Positions 1-5,043 of a DNA stretch of 5,043 bases are shown piece by piece. The position numbers and the translations under genes are program-made. The notes beneath the pieces were generated by a model. That model was not told the DNA's origin, made no database searches, and saw nothing but the letters and a program-made list of their open reading frames with translations. Numbering within the stretch: position 1 is the stretch's first letter; the number at the start of each line of letters is the position of its first letter. The DNA comes from B1-G15 sp964346135 (GTDB lineage: Archaea; Thermoproteota; Bathyarchaeia; Bathyarchaeales; Bathyarchaeaceae): assembly GCA_964346135.1 (NCBI GenBank), contig CAYFTS010000159.1, positions 1 to 5,043 on the forward strand. The letters run 5' to 3'.

Positions 1-456
1 ATTAATCTAGACTTTGCAGACTTCAAGACAATCGTAGGAAAAGGCGGAGTAGCAGTGGTTGGCGTCGGAGAGTCAGATGCTCCCAACAGAGCAGAAGAAG
101 CAGTTCAAAACGCATTAAGGAGCCCCCTACTTAACGTGGACTACGCAGGAGCCACAGGAGCCTTAATCCACGTTTCAGGCGATAATCAAATGACAATTGA
201 AGAGGCAAACCGAGTTGGAGAAATCGTTACAGAAACAATGCACAACAATGCCTCCGTGATCTGGGGCGCCAGAGTAAACCCTAGCCTAGCGGGCATGTTG
301 AGAGTAACGCTTGTAATGACTGGAGTTAACTCGCCACAACTATTAAGCGGGTTTGGAATAATGGAACCACAACTATTTGATATAGACCCTTGTTCAGAAC
401 CGGAGGAACCTTTGCCGATTGATTTAGGCCTAGATCAAATCGAAGACTTTGAATAG
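1..456 (+). CDS. ftsZ: Cell division protein FtsZ, C-terminal part (5' end outside window)
   Basis: This is the C-terminal half of the tubulin-like GTPase that polymerises at mid-cell to form the division ring. The frame is open from base 1; 151 residues are visible before TAG at 454-456. The first residues, INLDFADFK, are the T7 synergy loop (NxDxxD), whose two Asp residues (4 and 7 here, equivalent to E. coli D209 and D212) complete the GTPase site of the neighbouring subunit. The activation domain follows, with the family blocks GVGES, RAEEAV.NAL.SPLL, GA.GALIHVSG and VIWGARV....RVTLVMTGV. The MTGVNSPQLL segment recalls archaeal FtsZ2 more than FtsZ1, but I cannot settle the paralogue. The tail is short and acidic, ending LGLDQIEDFE, and could be the partner-binding (SepF-type) peptide; that is inference. 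The nucleotide-binding domain, including GGGTGSG, lies upstream of the window. The 3' end overlaps the convergent PHP gene by 22 bases. Confidence 0.95.
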   Translation: MNLDFADFKTIVGKGGVAVVGVGESDAPNRAEEAVQNALRSPLLNVDYAGATGALIHVSGDNQMTIEEANRVGEIVTETMHNNASVIWGARVNPSLAGMLRVTLVMTGVNSPQLLSGFGIMEPQLFDIDPCSEPEEPLPIDLGLDQIEDFE

Positions 457-464
457 GCCTTTTT
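426..464 (+). terminator. Hairpin plus T-run at the ftsZ 3' end
   Basis: AGGCCTA (426-432) and TAGGCCT (454-460) form a perfect 7-bp stem around a 21-base loop. The ftsZ stop codon lies in the 3' arm, and a T5 run (460-464) follows at once. This looks like an intrinsic terminator for ftsZ. Archaeal termination mostly depends on the T-run rather than the stem, and five Ts is weak, so the assignment is tentative. Confidence 0.35.
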
Positions 465-1115
465 ACATTCTCTTTCCTTCGGATTCGACACTACATTCAT
501 AAATCTAGTCTTCCATGGAATCGGTTTTCCGAATGGAACAGTTGCACCTTTCTTTATGGCATTAATGACTTCATCTACCTCTGAATCAGCATCGATAAGG
601 GTGTAAGCGGTTCCAATATCAGATGGATAATGTGAATCGCTTCCAGCAGTTTGTGGAAGGTTAAGGCGAACAGCAAGTCTCCGACCTAAGTAGGTTGAGA
701 GAAAGAAGGGAAAGGTTGATGAGTTAATCACCTCGATGGCATCAAAGTTTGAAGTTATCTGTCTTCTAATTCCTCCCTTATACATAGTGGTTGGATGAGC
801 CGCCACTGCTATTCCACCCATATCATGAATGATTTGAATTGTTTCGAAAGGGCTTAACTTCGGAGGAACAGGAGTGGTTACGTTGAGGGCGAGAACGTGA
901 CCTCGCCTAGTGGAAACTTCGACGCCCGGTATTATTAAGAAATCGTGTTTTTTAGCGAGTTTAAGTGCTCCCTCAATGGAGTCATGGTCGGTGACGGCGA
1001 CTCCGTCTAAACCTCGCTTCTTAGCGTAAACAACTACTTCCTTGAGGGTTGTCCCAGCGTCTATCGAGTAGCAGGTGTGAACGTGAAGGTCAATTTTAAG
1101 GGGCAAACTGTTCAC
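435..1115 (-). CDS. PHP-domain metal-dependent phosphoesterase
   Basis: A 226-residue PHP-family protein, a likely cytoplasmic metal-dependent phosphoesterase or nuclease acting on nucleotides or nucleic acid ends. The metal-binding motifs are in family order: HVH (H11, H13) with YSIDAG (D19), TDHD (D43-H44-D45), GVEVS (E66), GH (H73), AAHP (H107) and GSDSH (D160, H162). The set looks complete, so the enzyme should be active. Members of this group (COG0613/YciV type) include 3',5'-nucleotide phosphatases and a 5'-3' exonuclease; the substrate cannot be read from sequence. The start is GTG at 1115-1113, four bases overlapping the metG stop as GTGA, which implies coupled translation. No strong ribosome binding site precedes it, only GGGAAA. 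TTG at codon 4 is a possible alternative and would still keep HVH. The 3' end runs 22 bases into ftsZ on the other strand; the last 20 or so residues (lysine- and serine-rich) look non-domain. Confidence 0.9.
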   Translation of the reverse strand: MNSLPLKIDLHVHTCYSIDAGTTLKEVVVYAKKRGLDGVAVTDHDSIEGALKLAKKHDFLIIPGVEVSTRRGHVLALNVTTPVPPKLSPFETIQIIHDMGGIAVAAHPTTMYKGGIRRQITSNFDAIEVINSSTFPFFLSTYLGRRLAVRLNLPQTAGSDSHYPSDIGTAYTLIDADSEVDEVINAIKKGATVPFGKPIPWKTRFMNVVSNPKERECKKAYSKSSI

Positions 1116-2806
1116 TTTCCCGCGTTCAATCTCACCTTTTCTAACATAGCCTGCAGTTCTTCTTCAGTAGCCTCGATCTTGTGGAAAAGAGGCTCAGCCT
1201 CACTTATTTTGTGACCTGACTGGACGGGAAATGTTGCTTCGCTCCACGTTTGTTCATGGACTTTGCCTGACAAGTTAAGGAGTCTCCAAAGCTTCTCAGC
1301 TGTCAGAGGAATGAAAGGCTCAAGAGTTACAGCAAGAGCTTTGACAATTTGGACGGCCACATATAGAGCATTGGCAGATTCTTGCGGATTGGTTTTAAGG
1401 GTGTTCCATGGTTCTTTCTCATTAAGGTACTTATTTCCAATGTGACTTAGACGCATAACAACACGTAAGGCTGCTTGCAGTTTAAACGTTTCAAGATTTT
1501 TCGCAATTTTTTCCGTTCTTTTTTTCGCTGATTGCAGGGTGCGTTTGTCGCGCTCATCAAGTTTGCTGGGTTTAGGCACAGCACTGTCAAAGTGTCGGTT
1601 AATGAATGATAATGTTCGATGAACAAAATTGCCTAGAGTGTCATTAAGGTCAGAGTTCACCTTTTCAATAAAAATTTTCCATGAGAAGTTAGTGTCCTTT
1701 GTTTCAGGTCGAATGGATAGAAGAGTGTATCTCCAGTAGTCAACTGGAAAGAGTTGCAACGCCTCGTCAATCCACACGCCGATTCTTCGACTCTTGGAAA
1801 ACTTTTGCCCCTCAAACTGCAAGAATTCGGTGGAAGCAACGTTCCACGGTAGAGTATAGTCCTCTCGAACCGCCAAGAGCAAAGCGGGAAATATGATTGT
1901 GTGAAAGGGAATGTTGTCTTTCCCTATGAAATAAAGCGATTTCGCATCCTTGTCGAACCAATATTCTCTCCACCTTTTCTTTTCTCCCTGCTTCTGAAAA
2001 TACTCAATCGTGGCAGAAACATATCCTAAAACTGCTTCAACCCACACATACAGAGTTTTGTCTTCCGAACCCGGAAATGGAGCCGGGATGCCCCACTTGT
2101 TGTCCCTAGTAACCGCTCTAGGTTTCAGTCCCTCTTTTAGAAAATTCAAACTAAAGTTTCGAGCGTTCTCTGGCATCTGTTTGTTATTTTCAATATATTC
2201 TTGAAGCTGTTTAGTGAAGCCCGGCAAATCAAAGTACCAGTGGGTTACCTTCTCTATAATGGGAGTAGACTGGCAAATGGTGCAGTGAGGTTGGATGAGC
2301 TTAGTGGTTTCTAGGAGACGCCCACACTCTTCGCACTGGTCTCCACGTGCTCTCTCATAGCCGCAGTAAGGACATGTTCCCTCCACGAATCTGTCAGGTA
2401 GAAAGCGGTCGCATTTTGGACAGCGAAGCAACTCAGTTTCTTGAGTGAAAATGTAACCGTTATCTTGGATTTTGAGAAAATGATTTTGAACAAACTCCTT
2501 ATGAACCGGGCTTTCAGTTCGAGTGTACTTGTCGAAGGAAATGCTCCATTTTTTGAGCAAATCCACGACTTTTTTATGGTTTTTATCGGTGAGTTTTTTA
2601 GGCGGAATCCCCAGCCGCACAGCTTCAACCTCAATGGGGGTTCCATGTTCGTCAGATCCGCTTACAAAAACGACTTGGTCTCCCTTCAGTCGGTAGTATC
2701 GAGCGACAACATCTGCTGATAGGATGGAGCCTACAATATTGCCCAGGTGAGGCACGTAGTTAATGTAGGGCCACGCTGAGGTGACCAGAATTTTGGCGAG
2801 TGTAAT
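1112..2806 (-). CDS. metG: Methionyl-tRNA synthetase, archaeal type, non-canonical start
   Basis: Cytoplasmic class I enzyme that charges tRNA-Met with methionine using ATP. From an ATT at 2806 it has 564 residues. The N-terminal Rossmann domain holds LVTSAWPYINYVPHLGN (HLGN is the HIGH motif, H20). The connective insert has two zinc knuckles, each made of two CxxC pairs (C129/C132/C145/C148 and C158/C161/C175/C178). Then come the methionine-pocket block YVWVEAVLGY, FIGKDNIPFH, and KFSKS (335-339) as the KMSKS loop. A helical anticodon-binding domain ends the protein. The EMAPII-like C-terminal domain of many bacterial MetG is absent, as in many archaea where it is a separate protein. The first ordinary start codon in frame is GTG at 2755, which would cut off essential residues up to the HIGH motif, so the true start is upstream. 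In frame after the TGA at 2809-2807 only ATT 2806, CTC 2800, ATT 2791 and CTG 2788 are candidates. The PHP gene follows in the same unit. Confidence 0.93.
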   Translation of the reverse strand: MTLAKILVTSAWPYINYVPHLGNIVGSILSADVVARYYRLKGDQVVFVSGSDEHGTPIEVEAVRLGIPPKKLTDKNHKKVVDLLKKWSISFDKYTRTESPVHKEFVQNHFLKIQDNGYIFTQETELLRCPKCDRFLPDRFVEGTCPYCGYERARGDQCEECGRLLETTKLIQPHCTICQSTPIIEKVTHWYFDLPGFTKQLQEYIENNKQMPENARNFSLNFLKEGLKPRAVTRDNKWGIPAPFPGSEDKTLYVWVEAVLGYVSATIEYFQKQGEKKRWREYWFDKDAKSLYFIGKDNIPFHTIIFPALLLAVREDYTLPWNVASTEFLQFEGQKFSKSRRIGVWIDEALQLFPVDYWRYTLLSIRPETKDTNFSWKIFIEKVNSDLNDTLGNFVHRTLSFINRHFDSAVPKPSKLDERDKRTLQSAKKRTEKIAKNLETFKLQAALRVVMRLSHIGNKYLNEKEPWNTLKTNPQESANALYVAVQIVKALAVTLEPFIPLTAEKLWRLLNLSGKVHEQTWSEATFPVQSGHKISEAEPLFHKIEATEEELQAMLEKVRLNAGK

Positions 2807-2814
2807 TCACCTCC
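2807..2814 (-). promoter_or_regulatory. Shine-Dalgarno site of metG
   Basis: On the minus strand this reads GGAGGTGA, an eight-base match to the archaeal 16S anti-SD. It fixes initiation to the bases just downstream and rules out GTG 2755, which is about 50 bases away. Spacing is too tight for ATT 2806 but good for CTC 2800-2798 (six bases after GGTGA). CTC is also where homology would place the Met of an 'MAKILVTSAW' N-terminus. Confidence 0.75.
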
Positions 2815-2839
2815 AAGCTTCGATGTAGTCATAGTGTTG

Positions 2840-2846
2840 TTTATAA
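2840..2846 (-). promoter_or_regulatory. TATA box for the metG-PHP unit
   Basis: The minus strand reads TTATAAA. An archaeal start site about 25 bases downstream would fall near 2818, leaving a short leader that begins just before the GGAGGTGA site. A second AT-rich element (TTTAAG, 2855-2860) lies further upstream and is a weaker candidate. The ATG at 2832-2830 would be upstream of the predicted transcript start. Confidence 0.5.
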
Positions 2847-2897
2847 CTCTACTACTTAAACTCAGCGGAGTGTGTTGTGTTATAGAGGATTTGAGTT

Positions 2898-2903
2898 AAA
2901 AAA
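2898..2903 (-). terminator. T6 run downstream of the membrane-anchored protein gene
   Basis: About 20 bases after the TAA of the upstream minus-strand gene, the transcript would read CCTCTCCCTCTTTTTTAA. A T6 run after a pyrimidine-rich stretch is a typical archaeal termination signal. It separates this gene from metG, which has its own promoter. There is no convincing stem. Confidence 0.45.
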
Positions 2904-2924
2904 GAGGGAGAGGATGTTTGAAGG

Positions 2925-3503
2925 TTACGCTGTTGCAGGTTGCATTTGAGTTGGTTTTCTCATCCAGACATAGGCCAGCCCTAGGATAACTAAGATGAGC
3001 AGTACAGTGTCGACGCCCATTAAGTAGAGTATTGGAGTCAGATTTGGGCTTTGGGTAACAGGTAATTCGATTGGGATAGTGATGATTTCATCCTTGTCGG
3101 CTGATTCGTCGCCCCATGCATATACAACATTAACATATGCACTTGAAAACGATGATAGACCTCGTCCTTCGGCGGGAACAGTAAACGTGAACTCGAAAGT
3201 CTCGGAAGTAGCATTTTCGGCAATCGCAACATCTATGTCTTTTAGGGTGTCATTTCCATCCCACTTGCCATTGTACCACCCAAACCATGGAAATATGACC
3301 GAAATATTCCTTATTTCTATAGGTCCAGGTCCCTCGTTTCTCACAGTCACATAAAGTTTTCCACTTTGACCATAAGTGTAGTAGGGCTTATTCGTTGACA
3401 AATAAATGCTTAAATCTGGGTCGGCTCCAGCAGTTATTGAAATCAATGAAACAGACAGAGACAACAGCAATATTACTATTGCTATAACGTTTTTCTCTCT
3501 CAA
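2925..3503 (-). CDS. Small extracellular membrane-anchored protein with a CARDB-like beta domain
   Basis: I cannot name this gene. From TTG at 3503 it has 192 residues. A basic REK start and hydrophobic stretch (about residues 5-23), then ITAGADP, form a signal peptide. The middle (about 29-145) looks like an all-beta adhesion or scaffold domain of CARDB/NPCBM-associated kind: PYYTYGQSGKLYVTVRNEGP is a typical first strand pair. One hydrophobic helix (about 155-180) then leads to a short WMRKP tail, so the fold faces outward with the C-terminus inside. Four N-glycosylation sequons (NIS, NDT, NAT, NLT at about 66, 84, 97, 154) suit an archaeal surface protein. An ATG at 3536 would add 11 residues, but it lies too close (5 bases) to the TATA box. 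TTG 3503 has GGTGA seven bases upstream and gives a better signal peptide. It appears monocistronic. Its partner or ligand is unknown. Confidence 0.8.
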   Translation of the reverse strand: MREKNVIAIVILLLSLSVSLISITAGADPDLSIYLSTNKPYYTYGQSGKLYVTVRNEGPGPIEIRNISVIFPWFGWYNGKWDGNDTLKDIDVAIAENATSETFEFTFTVPAEGRGLSSFSSAYVNVVYAWGDESADKDEIITIPIELPVTQSPNLTPILYLMGVDTVLLILVILGLAYVWMRKPTQMQPATA

Positions 3504-3510
3504 AGGGGAT

Positions 3511-3515
3511 TCACC
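3511..3515 (-). promoter_or_regulatory. Ribosome binding site that selects the TTG start
   Basis: GGTGA on the minus strand, seven bases before TTG 3503-3501. It lies inside the frame that would be read from ATG 3536, and together with the TATA position it argues for the downstream TTG start. Confidence 0.55.
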
Positions 3516-3540
3516 GAATGCGATGTTTCTGTGCATAATC

Positions 3541-3548
3541 TATTTAAA
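3541..3548 (-). promoter_or_regulatory. TATA box of the membrane-anchored protein gene
   Basis: The minus strand reads TTTAAATA, close to the archaeal TATA consensus. Start of transcription is expected about 25 bases downstream, near 3519, just before the GGTGA ribosome binding site. That gives a short leader of about 15 bases to the TTG start. Confidence 0.55.
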
Positions 3549-3892
3549 ACTTACTCATTCAAAATTCACATTCGACTTCTAAACCAGACCTAAAACACAT
3601 TTGGTCAGGACTGTACAAAATCGACGCAAAAAATTAAGTGATGCTCCAACCTAGACCCAAACCTTGGTTCAAATCTTTGTTTCTTACGTGAATCCGATAG
3701 TTCGATTGCAGATCATTTCAAAGTGCGAGGGTTAGGTTCACATACACGTTTATGTTCTACTTTTTTTGCGGCGGGTGAGATTGGAACGCTACCCATCCAT
3801 AGGGAGATATCTCTCTCTTTCTTCCATTCTACACGGATGTACTTCGCATAATAATAAGATATTATGGAAGACAATTCTAGTTGACGCAACAA
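3549..3892. other. Intergenic region without a recognisable gene
   Basis: This is the space between two diverging promoters. I see no convincing coding region: the longest plausible small frame I noted (3641-3691, 16 codons) has no ribosome binding site. Notable bases are a T7 run at 3761-3767 on the plus strand, a 10-base palindrome GAGATATCTC at 3804-3813 inside a purine-to-pyrimidine switch, and an AT-rich inverted repeat ATAATA/TATTAT at 3851-3865. A TΨC-loop-like GGTTCAAATC at 3666-3675 has no matching tRNA arms. A small RNA ending at the T7 run is possible but unsupported. Confidence 0.6.
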
Positions 3893-3900
3893 CTTAAAAT
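3893..3900 (+). promoter_or_regulatory. TATA-like box of the glycosylase gene
   Basis: CTTAAAAT is centred about 28 bases before ATG 3925, so transcription would begin within a few bases of the start codon (a leaderless or nearly leaderless mRNA). No ribosome binding site is present before the ATG, which agrees. The box is flanked by CAACA (3887-3891) and TGTTG (3900-3904), a short inverted repeat that could be an operator; this is weak. Confidence 0.45.
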
Positions 3901-3924
3901 GTTGGATTTGTAGGTTAACAAACT

Positions 3925-4257
3925 ATGAGAATGTGGATGGTTGACCCTAGAATTCTGTGTAGGCATCATTTGCTGGGGGAACACGCAGAAATTCACATGT
4001 TTATAGGAACTATCAGTCGCGGGAATTCTGTTAAAGGATATTTGGAGAAAGGTCTGCTTGAAGTTCATAGTTTGTACAACCGTCACGATGAACTAGTTAG
4101 AGAGATGAAACGAAGAAATTACAGACATAACTCCGAAATAAGTAAGAAATGGAAACAAGCTAGAATGTTAGGTTCCATAAACAGAAAGAAGAATCTTAAG
4201 CAACTCATCAAGCGTTGCTCCAGATGTAGGGAAAGATATGAACGCACGTCTACTTAG
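3925..4257 (+). CDS. Pyrimidine-dimer DNA glycosylase, T4 endonuclease V-like
   Basis: A 110-residue protein of the small T4 endonuclease V (DenV, Pyr_excise) family, which excises UV-induced pyrimidine dimers and nicks the abasic site in base excision repair. The segment HLLGEHAEI (15-23) aligns with T4 HLMAEYREL, so E22 matches the catalytic Glu23 of T4. HDELVREMKRRNYRHNS (54-70) matches the following T4 helix (ELIAECLKRGF). The protein is basic, as expected for DNA binding. A CxxC pair near the end (C98, C101, RCSRCRER) may bind metal with other residues; this is inference. T4 uses the amine of Thr2 as nucleophile after Met removal, but here residue 2 is Arg, so the nucleophile would be the amine of Met1 or a processed end. 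ATG 3925 is chosen because MRMWMVDP is the N-terminus I remember for archaeal relatives and fits the promoter distance. It stands alone and ends 6 bases from the convergent TspO-like gene. Confidence 0.82.
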   Translation: MRMWMVDPRILCRHHLLGEHAEIHMFIGTISRGNSVKGYLEKGLLEVHSLYNRHDELVREMKRRNYRHNSEISKKWKQARMLGSINRKKNLKQLIKRCSRCRERYERTST

Positions 4258-4263
4258 GTACAA

Positions 4264-5034
4264 CTAGCTTGAGCGGACAACGATTGTTCTTACGAATAAA
4301 GCTATCATTATGAAAGCTACACCAATGATCCCTGTCAGAACAATACTTTGGTTTTCTATTTGTTTAGCGATAATTCCACCGAGAGCCCAGATGATGACTA
4401 GACTAAACGCAATGTCTTTTCGTGTAGAGATTACTGCAACTGTAATTATCAAGGCTACAATGATCATCAAAACAGTCCAAGAGACCTCACTAATTCCCCA
4501 GCCATCCCAACCAATTACGATTAGTGCAGCAGCAACATTAGCTATAGGTGCAACTGTAATCCAACCCAAGTAGACGCTAAAGGGCAAATGAACAGCCAAT
4601 TTCTCTTTCAAAGGAACAGCCGATTGCCCTATTTGAAGACGTAAGTATATTGCAATTAGCGTACTCAGTAATGCAAACATTGGTAGTAGAGATAGAATGA
4701 CTTGTTCATAGTGCCAAAGAAAAATCCATATAATATTTGCGATGCTGCTTAACACGAAGAAATAGCCAATTTTGGGGAAGAACGATTTTTCCCGTTGTCT
4801 TGGTAACGCCTGATAAACTACAAAAACCAGCAACAACGCATAGATTACACCCCATATCGAAAAAACGTATCCCGCAGGAGTAAACAAATTCGGATACAGA
4901 TCGGATATCTCACCAGTAGTTTTACCGTTCAATGGTAGAATATTGCTTAGTGCATTTACTACAACAGTCATTAGAAATGCAGCAAAGTTGACTACTTGTA
5001 GAAAGACTACTTTCTTTGAGCTAATCACAATCAT
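4264..5034 (-). CDS. TspO/MBR-like tryptophan-rich membrane protein, extended
   Basis: An integral membrane protein of about 256 residues related to TspO/MBR (translocator protein) proteins, which bind porphyrins or other hydrophobic ligands and act in stress sensing or transport. Family blocks: FTPAGYVFSIWGVIYALL (about 51-68, like the TspO PP..F..VW..LY helix), SSIANIIWIFLWHYEQ (about 96-111, like N..W..lF) and LPFSVYLGWITVAPIANVAA (about 150-169, like lPY..W..fA..LN). I count about eight hydrophobic helices; classic TspO has five and about 160 residues. The extra material includes about three C-terminal helices (about 184-250), typical of a longer 'tryptophan-rich sensory protein' branch. 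The ligand is unknown. ATG at 5034 is taken as start; TTG at 5040 is in frame and the frame is still open at the window edge, so the start could lie further upstream. No ribosome binding site is visible in the nine bases available. It ends 6 bases from the convergent glycosylase gene. Confidence 0.82.
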   Translation of the reverse strand: MIVISSKKVVFLQVVNFAAFLMTVVVNALSNILPLNGKTTGEISDLYPNLFTPAGYVFSIWGVIYALLLVFVVYQALPRQREKSFFPKIGYFFVLSSIANIIWIFLWHYEQVILSLLPMFALLSTLIAIYLRLQIGQSAVPLKEKLAVHLPFSVYLGWITVAPIANVAAALIVIGWDGWGISEVSWTVLMIIVALIITVAVISTRKDIAFSLVIIWALGGIIAKQIENQSIVLTGIIGVAFIMIALFVRTIVVRSS

Positions 5035-5043
5035 AACCAACCA

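Noticed and set aside
2311..2646. 111-codon frame on the minus strand inside metG
   Set aside because: A shifted-frame shadow of metG; its cysteines and composition come from the zinc-knuckle region read out of frame.
1112..2755. metG starting at GTG 2755
   Set aside because: It would delete the first beta strand and the residues before the HIGH motif that every family member has, and the ribosome binding site lies about 50 bases upstream.
3640..3650. GTGATGC resembling a C box of a C/D small RNA
   Set aside because: Last base deviates and no D, C' or D' boxes at the right spacing follow.
3660..3690. GGTTCAAATC resembling a tRNA TΨC loop (B box)
   Set aside because: The flanking five-base arms do not pair, and no D-arm, anticodon arm or acceptor stem can be found on either side.
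3641..3691. Small 16-codon frame starting with ATG in the intergenic region
   Set aside because: No ribosome binding site or promoter at the right distance, and nothing recognisable in the peptide; expected by chance.
3877..4086. 69-codon minus-strand frame opposite the glycosylase gene
   Set aside because: Lies antisense over the well-supported glycosylase start and shows no family features.
1..5043. CRISPR array, insertion sequence, toxin-antitoxin or defence cluster
   Set aside because: No regularly spaced repeats, no transposase or terminal inverted repeats, and all main frames are explained by housekeeping, repair or membrane families.

Overview
The window looks archaeal. The evidence is an archaeal-type FtsZ C-terminus, a methionyl-tRNA synthetase of the archaeal type (two zinc knuckles, no fused C-terminal tRNA-binding domain), TATA-box promoters at the expected distance from starts, GGAGGTGA/GGTGA ribosome binding sites, and a small archaeal-style pyrimidine-dimer glycosylase. 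Overall gene flavour and moderate GC would fit a TACK-group lineage such as Bathyarchaeia; that placement is inference from memory of family sequences, not a computed result.

Layout, left to right. Bases 1-456 (+) hold the C-terminal half of ftsZ, whose 5' part lies outside the window. It meets, tail to tail and with a 22-bp overlap (435-456), a two-gene minus-strand unit: metG (1112-about 2806) followed by a PHP-domain phosphoesterase (435-1115). The two are joined by a 4-base GTGA stop/start overlap, so they are probably translated in a coupled way. Upstream of metG are its TATA box and a strong Shine-Dalgarno site, then the T-run that probably ends the next minus-strand gene, a small membrane-anchored extracellular protein (2925-3503). 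Between that gene and the next lies a roughly 340-bp region with no recognisable gene, flanked by two outward-facing promoters. On the plus strand at 3925-4257 is a T4 endonuclease V-like pyrimidine-dimer DNA glycosylase, apparently made from a leaderless or nearly leaderless mRNA. It converges with 6 bases between stop codons on an extended TspO/MBR-like multi-pass membrane protein (4264-about 5034, minus) at the right edge.

The genes cover division, translation, nucleotide or phosphoester metabolism, DNA repair and membrane/envelope functions. Apart from the metG-PHP pair there is no sign of a common pathway. I see no mobile element, CRISPR array, RNA gene or defence-like cluster, and I do not think the window contains a clearly new system. 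The most useful oddities are the metG start (no ATG/GTG/TTG where homology and the ribosome binding site demand one), the Arg at position 2 of the glycosylase, the C-terminally extended TspO-like protein, and the ftsZ/PHP overlap with a terminator-like hairpin built across it.
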